DNA of 34,861 bases from Candidatus Marinamargulisbacteria bacterium SCGC AG-410-N11. Its GTDB lineage: Bacteria; Margulisbacteria; Marinamargulisbacteria; GCA-2716485; AG-410-N11. The translations under genes and the position numbers were made by a program. Below, in pieces: positions 25,857-34,102 of this stretch. The stretch spans positions 1 through 34,861 of the forward strand of contig QFBS01000015.1 in assembly GCA_003265895.1 (NCBI GenBank), given 5' to 3'. Numbering within the stretch: the first letter of the stretch is position 1; the number at the start of each line of letters is the position of its first letter. The notes beneath the pieces were generated by a model, which searched no databases, had not been told where the DNA came from, and saw only the letters and a program-made list of their open reading frames with translations.

Positions 25857-26339
25857 ATGAACGTACCTAAAAAGATGGTCGTGGATAATGGTCCAGGACC
25901 TGCTCAATCACGGGGTAATCTCGAAGTAACCAATATCCAAGAAAGTAAATCAAAAGACATTGCCGAAAGAGTAGATGATATATGTGAGTCATTATATGAA
26001 ATGGTTAAGAGTCAGTTAAAAAATACTAAATCTTTTCTGGTTAGAATAAAAGGTTCAAATTTAATAAATATTCAAAATCGAAGGCTAAAAGACGGTGTTT
26101 TTAAAACTCATATTTGTAAAACTCTTAAAAGGCAGTTACTTAAGAATATAAGAGATTGTTTATTATATGAAAATAGTAATCCTTATCAACAAGAATGTTT
26201 AGAATTATTAGTTGAAATAAATAGATATTTAAGTTTACAAACATTATTACAAGATCAAGTAAAATCTGAGCAGCTAATATTATTTTTAGATGATTTAGAA
26301 GGTCAAAGTATCCAGTTAAAGACTTTAGCCAAAACATAA
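25857..26339 (+). CDS. Small helical protein, paralogue A, unknown function
   Basis: A 160-residue protein with a polar start (MNVPKKMVVDNGPGPAQSRG) and a helical remainder. It has no signal peptide or transmembrane segment. The segment LLVEINRYLSLQTLLQDQV followed by LFLDDLEG aligns with FIEVNQKLNLETLMKGEF and LFLKHLN of the gene at 26457, so the two are diverged paralogues. A GGAG site lies upstream of the ATG. The flexible N-terminus resembles those of the kinase and the 129-residue protein; an effector role is speculation. Confidence 0.65.
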   Translation: MNVPKKMVVDNGPGPAQSRGNLEVTNIQESKSKDIAERVDDICESLYEMVKSQLKNTKSFLVRIKGSNLINIQNRRLKDGVFKTHICKTLKRQLLKNIRDCLLYENSNPYQQECLELLVEINRYLSLQTLLQDQVKSEQLILFLDDLEGQSIQLKTLAKT

Positions 26340-26456
26340 AGATAGTTAAAATTTAGGCCAACTATTAACAAGTACCTAGATAATATTACAAAAAAATGTT
26401 TAGAATCTTCTTGAAAAGGGTATGTTTTTTATAACACTTATTAATGGGGGGAAATA

Positions 26457-26963
26457 ATGGCACTAAATAGAATAGATCCACAGATGCCAAAAAGGTCAAG
26501 TTCTGCACCAGCTAAATATGTTGGTAATCAAAGTAGTGAGGCATCATCTATATCAGCTGAAAATCTTGATCCTAACATACAAAGCGATTCTAAAGTAAGT
26601 CATGGCGGATCAGAAGAAAAAAATGAAATAAGGATTAAAGAAAGAATTACAAAAAATTTAGAAAAAATAAAAAATTGGAATGAGACGAGTTTTGTTCAAA
26701 ATAGGGAGTTTAGCAAAAAGGATAGCGGACTATTAAGTGGAATATTACACAAAATGGAGTCGGATTTAATCAGGCAAACAAAAAAAGATCTTACAGAGTT
26801 CCATAGTATATTAAATGAATCTGATCAAATAGAATTAAAGAATCTATTTATAGAAGTTAATCAAAAGTTAAATTTAGAAACTCTTATGAAAGGTGAATTC
26901 GAAAACGATAGCGAAATTGCTCTTTTTTTAAAACACTTAAATACATATGTAGAAAAAAAGTAA
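26457..26963 (+). CDS. Small helical protein, paralogue B, unknown function
   Basis: A 168-residue protein. Residues 1-55 are rich in Ser, Ala, Asn and Lys (KRSSSAPAKYVGNQSSEASS) and likely disordered. The rest is helical and charged. The C-terminal 60 residues align with paralogue A (a shared N..L..TL core and a LFL..L end). A strong GGGGGG run lies just before the ATG as a G-rich ribosome site. No family recognised. Confidence 0.65.
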   Translation: MALNRIDPQMPKRSSSAPAKYVGNQSSEASSISAENLDPNIQSDSKVSHGGSEEKNEIRIKERITKNLEKIKNWNETSFVQNREFSKKDSGLLSGILHKMESDLIRQTKKDLTEFHSILNESDQIELKNLFIEVNQKLNLETLMKGEFENDSEIALFLKHLNTYVEKK

Positions 26964-27345
26964 GTATAAACGATAATAATTTAAAGATTCATAAATATCA
27001 TTAATTCTAATTATTATTAAAAATAAATTAATAGAAAGCCGTTAACAGAGACAAGAAGTTAATCGGTCCATGCATTTTTATCGAGAAAATGACATCCGAT
27101 TATCCTACTAAATTAATAGCAAGTTTATTTAAAAGTTCAGCAATAAAAAAACAGTCAAATTCAAAGTAAAGATAAAGATTTAGTTGAACTTATAACCGTT
27201 AGAGGTTTAAAAAAATATCTTAAAAGTTATGTTAACTAGAGTAAAGGGCTCTTAAAAAGAAACAATATAAAACAGGCTAAATTTAAAAAATATATCTATA
27301 CTTTTCTATTTACAAAGACATTTTGTCTTGTTATCCTTTTATGAA
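26964..27345. other. Gene-free stretch, possible decayed ORF
   Basis: 382 bp without a supported gene. A reading frame from ATG 27089 (MTSDYPTKLIASLFKSSAIK) stops soon, and shifting frame at the A7 tract near 27151 continues as KDKDLVELITVRGLKKYLKS before another stop. This looks like a frameshifted remnant, but it could be chance. The promoter for mrp should also lie here. Confidence 0.3.
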
Positions 27346-28677
27346 ATGGATAAACAAAAAAGTGTATTAAATGCATTAAGTGTCATTATAGACCCTGATC
27401 TAAATAACGACATTGTATCTTTAGGTTTTATTAAAGACTTAAAGATTGACGGGGGAAATGTTACGTTTAAAGTCGAGTTAACGACACCTGCATGTCCTGT
27501 AAAGGATTTATTTAAAAAACAAGCCGAAACCGAAGTCTCTAAATTAGATTGGGTAACGAATGTAACCGTTATTATGACGGCGTCTACACCTAAAAAAAAT
27601 GAAAAATTAAAAGGTCTTGAAAAAGTAACATCAATTATCGCTGTATCAAGCTGTAAGGGTGGCGTTGGTAAATCAACTGTAGCTGTGAATTTTGCTATGA
27701 ATTTAGCAATGGAAGGCGCTAAGGTTGGTTTGTTTGATGCCGATGTGTATGGCCCAAGTTTACCTACAATGGTAGATACCTATCACCAAGATCTATCGTT
27801 TAATGGCAGCTTAATAGAACCTATAGAAATGCATTCCATAAAGCTAATGTCATTTGGATTTGTTAATCCAGAATCTGATTCTTCGGGTCCCGCAATTTTA
27901 AGAGGGCCTATGGTAACACAAATTATCAATCAACTTTTATTAGGAACTAATTGGGGCGAGTTAGATTATTTGGTGATTGATATGCCTCCTGGTACTGGCG
28001 ATGTTCAAATAACCTTAGCTCAAATTATACCAATAACAGCAGCAATATTAGTGACAACACCACAGTTTATTAGTTTTATTGATGTGATGAAAGGGTTAGA
28101 AGCCTTTGATAATTTAAAGATCCCAACAATTGGTGCGGTAGAAAATATGAGCTATTATTTGTTGCCAGATGGCACAAAAGATTATTGTTTCGGAAAAGGT
28201 AGTATCGAGCGTTTAAAAAATGAGTTTGGATTTCAGCATACTATTCAAGTACCTATAGAATCGGCAATTTCTCAATCTGGAGATGAGGGAGTGCCATACG
28301 CACTTAGATATCCAAATTCGGAGTCTAGTAAGATAATAAACGCGTTTACTAAAGAAATGATCAAAGAGATTAGTCGTGTCAGGTTAGGTAAAGTATCCCC
28401 ACCAAAGATAGGCTACGAACCTACTTTAGGGATATTAGTTAAGCCGGAAGATGGTAACCCTTTTCATGTTAACTGCAAAAAGTTAAGATTAGCATGTAAT
28501 AGTGCTTTATCAAAAACTGAAATTGGTAATAAGTCGTTAATAAAAGAGTCCGATATTCCAGAAGATATTCATCCATTAAGTATGAATCCGGTAGGGAACT
28601 ATGCATTAGGTATAACGTGGAGTGATCATCAGTCATCTTTATATCCTTATCATTTACTTTATGAATTAGCTGGATGA
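27346..28677 (+). CDS. Iron-sulfur cluster carrier of Mrp/ApbC family (HCF101-like architecture)
   Basis: Mrp-family ATPases carry Fe-S clusters to target proteins. ATG 27346 (MDKQKSVLNALSV) fits the family start better than the in-frame TTG at 27328, though no ribosome site is seen. Domains: DUF59 at about 1-85 (DIVSLGFIKDL, TTPACPVKD), ParA-like ATPase with deviant Walker A (SCKGGVGKST), DADVYGPSLP and DMPPGTGDVQ, then DUF971 over the last 90 residues. The cluster-binding CPxC after ENMSY in bacterial Mrp is replaced by LPDGTK here, as in plant HCF101, which has the same three-domain order. Length 443. It overlaps the next gene by 4 bp. Confidence 0.9.
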   Translation: MDKQKSVLNALSVIIDPDLNNDIVSLGFIKDLKIDGGNVTFKVELTTPACPVKDLFKKQAETEVSKLDWVTNVTVIMTASTPKKNEKLKGLEKVTSIIAVSSCKGGVGKSTVAVNFAMNLAMEGAKVGLFDADVYGPSLPTMVDTYHQDLSFNGSLIEPIEMHSIKLMSFGFVNPESDSSGPAILRGPMVTQIINQLLLGTNWGELDYLVIDMPPGTGDVQITLAQIIPITAAILVTTPQFISFIDVMKGLEAFDNLKIPTIGAVENMSYYLLPDGTKDYCFGKGSIERLKNEFGFQHTIQVPIESAISQSGDEGVPYALRYPNSESSKIINAFTKEMIKEISRVRLGKVSPPKIGYEPTLGILVKPEDGNPFHVNCKKLRLACNSALSKTEIGNKSLIKESDIPEDIHPLSMNPVGNYALGITWSDHQSSLYPYHLLYELAG

Positions 28678-29675
28678 GTTTTTTATTTCTAGTACCATTA
28701 ACCGGTTTATTAATGGTGATTAGCTGTTTAATGTATGTAAATACCTGTCAATGTATACAACCCTTTTTAAGACTCTATCGAATATTTTTTAGTATTGTAG
28801 GGTGTATATTACTTTTCTCATTGTTAAATTTATTAACATATAATCAGTTAATTGGATTATGGTTACATCGTTTAGAGATGGTTGGCATACTTAGTTTGAG
28901 TATGATTTCAATTGTGATTGTATATGACTACTTAGAAATTAAAACTAATTTATTGGTAAAGTTATTTTGTTTAGGGCAATTATTTTTGATTGGGATATGT
29001 GTAACTCCCTTAGTTGTAAAGAGTATTCGTCTTTCAAATTGGGGCCTGAGTCTTGTTGCTGGTAACTTATATTATGATGTAATGATCTTAGTAACGGGCC
29101 TGTTTATGTTTTTAGCGTTACGAGTATTAGTAAGTTTAGTCAGAGATAACGTAAGTACCGTTAAAAAGGTTCAAGCCATATGTGTGTTTTTTGGAATGGT
29201 GATGAATGTGTTAACGGTTGGTTTATTTTATGGACTTAGTTACTACTTTAATCAAAGTGAAATCATTGGGTTAGTAGGTAGTATTGGCTTTATATTTCCT
29301 GTGTTTTTATTAAGTGGCTCAGTTATTATTTTTTTGCAGAGTGCGTTAAAAGTTAAAAGTGTAGCACCATATTTGTTTAGAAACACACAAAATGGTGTTT
29401 TAATATTAGATAAAAATGGAGAGGCTGTTCATACAAACGAGTCAACGTTACAACTATTAGATAAGGGATATTCAGAGGTATATGGAAAACAAATGAATCA
29501 TTTATTTTCTGATCAAAAAGAAAATGATTCTTCGTCGTATCAAAAAAAAGTGGTTAAGTTAAAAAATAAAGATCAAAATGTTGAATTTTATTTGTCTCAA
29601 GGGTCTGCATTATCATGGCGAAATCAAATTGGAAAGTTAATCGTATTTAATAAAAAGAAAGATTTAAATAAATAA
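28674..29675 (+). CDS. Multi-spanning membrane protein with C-terminal PAS domain (1)
   Basis: A 333-residue protein with about seven hydrophobic helices across residues 1-225, like the 7TM sensor module at the N-terminus of some histidine kinases. A PAS-like domain follows (NTQNGVLILDKNGEAVHTNES, about 233-325). It ends directly after PAS, with no kinase, GGDEF or output domain. It overlaps mrp by 4 bp and is followed 2 bp later by a protein of the same architecture. It may be a sensor that works through a separate partner. Function unknown. Confidence 0.75.
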   Translation: MSFLFLVPLTGLLMVISCLMYVNTCQCIQPFLRLYRIFFSIVGCILLFSLLNLLTYNQLIGLWLHRLEMVGILSLSMISIVIVYDYLEIKTNLLVKLFCLGQLFLIGICVTPLVVKSIRLSNWGLSLVAGNLYYDVMILVTGLFMFLALRVLVSLVRDNVSTVKKVQAICVFFGMVMNVLTVGLFYGLSYYFNQSEIIGLVGSIGFIFPVFLLSGSVIIFLQSALKVKSVAPYLFRNTQNGVLILDKNGEAVHTNESTLQLLDKGYSEVYGKQMNHLFSDQKENDSSSYQKKVVKLKNKDQNVEFYLSQGSALSWRNQIGKLIVFNKKKDLNK

Positions 29676-29677
29676 AA

Positions 29678-30658
29678 ATGGATATAAAATTAATCGTATT
29701 ATGTATAGCTGCAGTAGTTAATCATTGTGTTTTTTTATATATTATTCTAAAACGAGAAGGTAATCGATTATGGCTGTTGATGTTAATAGTTTCAACATTG
29801 ATCGGCACTAATATAGGTTTAACATTAGTTAGTGAAGTATTTAGTTTGGGTGTATTGAGTGGTTATGTCGTGTTGATCCAAGAATTGTTTTGGTTAACAG
29901 CATTATTAGGGTTGGGACTTGTCATTAATAAATTAGGTGTTAATCAAGGTAAAGTTCGTTATTGGGCCGTAATGACAAATTTGACTTTATTAAGTGGGGT
30001 AGGTGGCAGTCTTATTATATATAACTGGTTAAGCGCGCCTACCCAGTTATCAAGTTTTTTATTAAATGGAATATATCTAATGATTACAGGTATTGTAACG
30101 TTCGAAAGTATTAAAAAAGTAAAAAGTGAGCAAAGTAAAACCGGTCGATTTAAGGGGATAATAGTAGCGTTAGGAATATGGTTAATGGTTGGTTGCGTAT
30201 ATCTAGCCAAAATAGTGGCAGAAAATATGGGAATAGTTTCGTTATCTGTATTCGATTTTTTAAGTTGTATGTCAATAATATTAAATAGTTTTATTTTTAT
30301 ATCATTATATTTCTTTGGTTTTTTAGATTTTAAATATCCATCGGAGTTTTTGTTTAACGAGGTCAATGATAAAGTGTTTATATTAGATACAGAGGGCAAT
30401 ATTATATTAGCAAATAAGCAGGCAAAGAAGTGGTGTAAGAAAAATAATATAGACAATAAATTAAAGCATATTCGACAAGTAATAAATTCGGTACAATATG
30501 ACACAGCCAAGGTCTATAAGAATAGTCCATTCTATATTAAGCACAAAGGCCAATCAAAAATGGCCTATATATCGCAAGCTCCCGTAGAATATTTTAACTA
30601 TATCAAAGGCAAAGTAATCATCGTCAACGAGTCAAATATTAACCTTCTCCAAAAATAG
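29678..30658 (+). CDS. Multi-spanning membrane protein with C-terminal PAS domain (2)
   Basis: A 326-residue protein of the same design as the preceding one: about seven hydrophobic helices (1-225), then a PAS-like stretch (NDKVFILDTEGNIILANKQA). It also lacks any output domain. The sequences are diverged, so duplication is old. The two adjacent genes may encode a heteromeric sensor. The ATG lies 2 bp after the previous stop. Confidence 0.75.
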   Translation: MDIKLIVLCIAAVVNHCVFLYIILKREGNRLWLLMLIVSTLIGTNIGLTLVSEVFSLGVLSGYVVLIQELFWLTALLGLGLVINKLGVNQGKVRYWAVMTNLTLLSGVGGSLIIYNWLSAPTQLSSFLLNGIYLMITGIVTFESIKKVKSEQSKTGRFKGIIVALGIWLMVGCVYLAKIVAENMGIVSLSVFDFLSCMSIILNSFIFISLYFFGFLDFKYPSEFLFNEVNDKVFILDTEGNIILANKQAKKWCKKNNIDNKLKHIRQVINSVQYDTAKVYKNSPFYIKHKGQSKMAYISQAPVEYFNYIKGKVIIVNESNINLLQK

Positions 30659-30994
30659 AGGAGATTTAGGCACTTATAATAGAGATGTAGCTAAGTACTA
30701 AAAACAATTAAATAATGATTTAAAAGATAGACAAATAGATTATTAAAAAGCCCCAGTTAAGCCAGCAACCAATCACCACCCACCAACCAACCAAAGCAAA
30801 GCAAGTGCCAATCAACAACCAATCCATCCATCCAACCAAACAAAGCGAAGCGAGTGCCAACCAAACGTCAATTTCAAGGTGAGTAAAATAGTGTCAGGTG
30901 GTCATATATTTCAATGCAGACTCCCAAGAGCCCGGAGCTTCAGCGCAGGGTGAGGAGTTAAATTGAAAAATATGCCCGCCTGGCGCTATTTTAC
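30659..30994. other. Repeat-bearing gene-free stretch
   Basis: 336 bp between converging genes, with no gene seen. It holds a 28-nt direct repeat and most of a 134-nt hairpin (listed separately), and is richer in C than its surroundings on the plus strand (many CCAACC units). Confidence 0.7.
30783..30859. repeat. 28-nt direct repeat, two units
   Basis: Units 30783-30810 and 30832-30859 match at 25 of 28 positions, with CCAACCAA followed by AAGC, AAGC and AGTGCCA. Between them the sequence is CCAAT/CCAT-rich. The motif GCGAAGCGAGT of unit 2 also occurs in the 82-nt repeat near 33477. Confidence 0.75.
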
Positions 30995-31005
30995 TTATCT
31001 TGAAA
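30872..31005 (+). repeat. 134-nt long imperfect hairpin with 44-nt arms
   Basis: Arms 30872-30915 and 30962-31005 are reverse complements at 36 of 44 positions. Five of eight mismatches become G-U pairs if the plus strand is transcribed, leaving only isolated true mismatches. The loop contains an inner ACTCC/GGAGT stem. The right arm covers the stop codon and the last bases of the trpG-like gene. It could be a structured RNA, a strong terminator of the PAS gene unit, or a miniature inverted-repeat element. Confidence 0.75.
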
Positions 31006-31570
31006 GATTGAGAAAGTTTTTTAGGAGGGGAATCCCCTCCGGAGAACAAATAGATTCCGGGTGAAATTGAACTCCATAAATCGGATATTCCCGATGAGCC
31101 AGCCCCATAATCTCCTGATCATCATCTGAGTGAGCAATAACGTCTAAAGAGTCCGGCACACAGCTAGGATCAACCACCAACGAATGATATCGCGTAGCCA
31201 CGAATGGATTACTCAATCCTTTAAATAACGGGTGCTCTTTATGATTAATCAAAGAGGTTTTACCATGCATTAAATTCTTAGCGTTAATAATTTTTCCGCC
31301 AAATTCTTCAGCAATGGCTTGGTGTCCTAAGCAAACACCTAGTAACGGTATCGTCGGCCCAAATTTTCGAATTACCGCCTTGGAAATCCCTGCGTCTGCG
31401 GGCCGTTTAGGTCCCGGCGAAATAACAATGTAATCCGGTTTCTTATGATCAATATCATCAAGGGTAATCTCATCATGTCTATATACTTCGATCGAATGAC
31501 TAGAAATCTTACCTAAATAATCTACAAGGTTATAAGTAAATGAATCATAATTATCAATCATTAAAATCAT
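30995..31570 (-). CDS. Anthranilate/aminodeoxychorismate synthase, glutamine amidotransferase subunit
   Basis: Class I amidotransferase of TrpG/PabA type, which supplies ammonia from glutamine to the chorismate-using partner. Catalytic C80 in GVCLGHQA and the His/Glu pair in GVQFHPESI are visible. DNYDSFTYNLVDYLG is the family start. It is 191 residues. It overlaps the synthase large subunit upstream by 4 bp. The sequence does not decide between tryptophan and folate use, since no other trp or folate genes are present. The 3' end lies inside a long hairpin. Confidence 0.93.
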   Translation of the reverse strand: MILMIDNYDSFTYNLVDYLGKISSHSIEVYRHDEITLDDIDHKKPDYIVISPGPKRPADAGISKAVIRKFGPTIPLLGVCLGHQAIAEEFGGKIINAKNLMHGKTSLINHKEHPLFKGLSNPFVATRYHSLVVDPSCVPDSLDVIAHSDDDQEIMGLAHREYPIYGVQFHPESICSPEGIPLLKNFLNLSR

Positions 31571-33090
31571 AATAGGTTAACCTCTTTTGAATTTGTTTTT
31601 CCGTATTGAGACATTGCCATCAAGCAAGACCTCATTTTATGTTCGGTTTCGTTAAATTCTAGTTCAGGAACAGAGTCAGCGACAATTCCTGCTGCAGCTT
31701 GAGTGTAAACCCGATTATCTTTTAAGAACATACTCCTAATTGTAATAGCCGATTTCATGTTCCCGTTAAAATCAAAGTAAACCACACTACCCGAATAAAA
31801 TTCACGTTGTTGTTGTTCGAGTTCCGCAATAATTTCCATAGCCCTTATTTTAGGGGTTCCAGTAACAGTACCTGCCGGAAACCCATATTTAAAAGCATCA
31901 ACAGCATCACATTCTGGTCGAAGCGTTCCTTCAACTTCTGATACAATATGCATAACATGCCGATACTTTTCGATACTCATTAAATCGGTCACCTTAACCG
32001 ACGATATTTGACATGCTCGTCCAATATCATGTCGAGCCAAATCAACTAGCATGATATGTTCGGCCTTTTCTTTTTCATCTGCTAACAGTTCCTCAATAAT
32101 TTGATCTTCTGTTTTGGTCTTAGAGTATCGTTTTCGAGTTCCAGCCAGAGGTCGAATCGTCATTTTATTTTTTTCTACACCCACCAATATTTCAGGTGAG
32201 GCACCAATGAGATAAGCATTATTAAATTTAACATAAAATAAAAAAGGCGATGGGTTATAGTTCCGAACGTATCGATATAACATCAAGGGATCTCCATCAA
32301 AAGGCATCGAAGCACGCCGAGAGACCTGAATCTGAAAGATATCACCATTAGTAATATAGTCTTTACATGTGTTTACATGGCCTAAAAAGGTCTCTTTATC
32401 GATATTGCAGTCATAATCTATGGATTCGGCAGTTGATGGGTCTAATTCGTTAGCCAGCGGTGTAATGGGCGCTGTAATTGGGCTTAGAATGGTCCGTTTA
32501 ATATCCTTAAGTCGTTCTAATGCTTGGTTGTAGTAACGATCAAGTTCAGAAGAAGGTGTCGAGTTAGAATCTAAAATAGTATTAGCAACAAGAGTTACGG
32601 TGTTAAAATAATTATCAAAAATAAGCACACTTTTAGGGACCATAAATTCAGCGTACGGGGTATCCAGTGGCCTACTTTTGGGGCAGGGTACCTTTTCTAA
32701 AAACGAGACACATTCATAAGATAAATGACCCATAAGTCCACAAGTATAAGGCAGCCCTTCATGTTGAGCCGATGAGTAGGTAGCCAAAAATTCTTTAATA
32801 AAGTCGTATAAATTCCCAGTATGACGAGTATCATGTCCATTACTATCGGTAATAAGAAAGTGGTCTGAGAAGCAAGTCATTTTAAGGTGCGGGTCAAATC
32901 CTAAGTAAGAAAATCGATCATGTTTAATATGTTCGGATATCCCTTCTAATAAAACAAATTCTTCTTTATGTTGAAATCGATGAAGGACTGTCATAGGTGT
33001 TTCGGTATCAAGAACCATTTTATCAAAGATCGATATAACCCGATGTTGCTGAGCTTGTTGTTTAAAAATTGTGTTGTTTATGATTGTCAT
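31567..33090 (-). CDS. Anthranilate synthase component I (TrpE) or PabB-like
   Basis: Chorismate-utilising enzyme. ATG 33090 (MTIINNTIFKQQAQQ) gives 507 residues; the TTG at 33105 would add 5 residues. The catalytic half is complete: DIFQIQVSRRA, PSPFLFYV, GASPEILV, RPLAGTRKR, DLARHDIGR, GTVTGTPKIRAMEII, and the AAAGIVADSVPELEFNET end. N-terminal ESxxx-type tryptophan-binding segments are weakly conserved, so feedback control is uncertain. The overall pattern (TVTGTPK in place of TLSGAPK) leans toward TrpE, but PabB is possible. It is coupled to the amidotransferase gene. Confidence 0.88.
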   Translation of the reverse strand: MTIINNTIFKQQAQQHRVISIFDKMVLDTETPMTVLHRFQHKEEFVLLEGISEHIKHDRFSYLGFDPHLKMTCFSDHFLITDSNGHDTRHTGNLYDFIKEFLATYSSAQHEGLPYTCGLMGHLSYECVSFLEKVPCPKSRPLDTPYAEFMVPKSVLIFDNYFNTVTLVANTILDSNSTPSSELDRYYNQALERLKDIKRTILSPITAPITPLANELDPSTAESIDYDCNIDKETFLGHVNTCKDYITNGDIFQIQVSRRASMPFDGDPLMLYRYVRNYNPSPFLFYVKFNNAYLIGASPEILVGVEKNKMTIRPLAGTRKRYSKTKTEDQIIEELLADEKEKAEHIMLVDLARHDIGRACQISSVKVTDLMSIEKYRHVMHIVSEVEGTLRPECDAVDAFKYGFPAGTVTGTPKIRAMEIIAELEQQQREFYSGSVVYFDFNGNMKSAITIRSMFLKDNRVYTQAAAGIVADSVPELEFNETEHKMRSCLMAMSQYGKTNSKEVNLL

Positions 33091-33425
33091 CTTTAATAAT
33101 CCCAAAATAAGATAATTTTATTATACATTATACAAACCAAATTGGTGTAGAGAAAGTAGATGAACAGAGAATAAAACGATAAATAAATTAAAAAGTTAAT
33201 AAAAGCGATCAAAAATATTTGCCAAAAGAGGTAGAGTACATATAGATTTTTACTATAAAACTAAACAGTAATCAAAAATTAAATGAACCCCATTTCCACC
33301 TCCTCCTCCAACACTTCCAATTCCACCCATAAAGGCGAAGCCCCAAATAGCGAGGCAAAGCCAAAGCGACCACACTCTCCGATCAAAAAAGACCCCAAGA
33401 AAACCCAATCCAAAGAGCGCCTGTA

Positions 33426-33507
33426 ACCGTCCATTTGAGAGACAAAAGAGCGAGTATTAGAGATTCACTTGTCTGAGCGAAGCGAGTTGTTAATCTCAAA
33501 CACGAGT
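33426..33507. repeat. 82-nt dispersed repeat, copy A
   Basis: It matches 34407-34488 over the same length at about 67 of 82 positions, without gaps. Both copies keep ATTTGAGA, ACAAAAGAGCG, and AGAGATT paired with AATCTC around an AGCGAAGC core. Together with copy B it flanks the 129-residue gene. Confidence 0.8.
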
Positions 33508-33554
33508 GAAAGCGGAGCTCAAACGGTAAGGCTACCGAAGCGATGTTTTCTTTG

Positions 33555-33585
33555 GTTCGTTTCTTTTGCGTCAAAAGAAATGAAC
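33555..33585. repeat. Near-perfect palindrome
   Basis: 14-bp arms (GTTCGTTTCTTTTG and CAAAAGAAATGAAC, one mismatch) around the 3-nt loop CGT. It resembles intergenic hairpins seen in several bacterial groups. T-rich and A-rich arms could make it a terminator in either direction. Confidence 0.75.
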
Positions 33586-33712
33586 AAAACCGCTTAGAAG
33601 ACTAACAAATAAAACCATAAATATTCTAAGCAGATAACCCACAAAGATGCCAAAATAACAACAAAAATAAGTTAAATAGAAGACCTTCTAAAAAAGTAAG
33701 AATATAAAATAA

Positions 33713-34102
33713 TTAAGTTCTTACATCAGTTATTAAGTTATTTATTTTATTTATAATGTCTGGATCTAGATTTTGTAAAGTTTCAATAGCCGAATTGATA
33801 TTATCCACAAATTGATCATAAGTCGAACTCTGATCAAAAATACGAAGTACTTCTTCTGTACATTTTGAATTTTGTGAAATATGTGATAAATATATTCTTA
33901 AGGTACCGTCATCTTTAACATGATTAAACTCTGCAACTGCCTTTGTTTCTGCTTTTGTATTTCCTGAAATAGAACTGTTAATGTTCTTAATATTATCAGA
34001 GCTATCAATGCTTTTATCGCCCATTTTACTACTTACAGTAGAATTAGATTTTGGAACGTAACTATTTTTTTTACTTTCATTAGGTGGAATTTTTCCCGAC
34101 AT
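33713..34102 (-). CDS. Small Ser/Asn-rich protein, unknown function
   Basis: A 129-residue protein with a strong AGGAGG site before ATG 34102. Residues 1-58 are polar and probably disordered (KKNSYVPKSNSTVSSKMGDK). The C-terminal 70 residues are helical (RIYLSHISQNSKCTEEVL, then INSAIETLQNLDPDI). No signal peptide and no recognised family. Its layout resembles paralogues A and B at 25857-26963. It stands alone between two copies of the 82-nt repeat. Confidence 0.7.
   Translation of the reverse strand: MSGKIPPNESKKNSYVPKSNSTVSSKMGDKSIDSSDNIKNINSSISGNTKAETKAVAEFNHVKDDGTLRIYLSHISQNSKCTEEVLRIFDQSSTYDQFVDNINSAIETLQNLDPDIINKINNLITDVRT

Larger units (their letters stand above)
33091..33712. other. 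Gene-free repeat region
   Basis: 622 bp with no supported gene. It contains one copy of the 82-nt repeat, a palindrome at 33555, and a C-rich segment (about 33287-33420) unlike the AT-rich surroundings, with repeated GCGAAGC/GCGAGGC words. The remaining flanks are AT-rich. The trpE-like promoter should lie at 33091-33180. Confidence 0.65.

Noticed and set aside
29959-30510. 183-codon minus-strand ORF inside the second PAS gene
   Set aside because: Antisense to a gene with coherent membrane helices and a PAS domain; low-complexity composition and no ribosome site.
30751-30870. CRISPR array suggested by repeated CCAACC/AAGC units
   Set aside because: Only two imperfect units, a low-complexity spacer and no cas genes nearby.
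33383-33574. 63-codon minus-strand ORF
   Set aside because: It runs across repeat copy A and the palindrome, so it reflects repeat sequence rather than coding potential.
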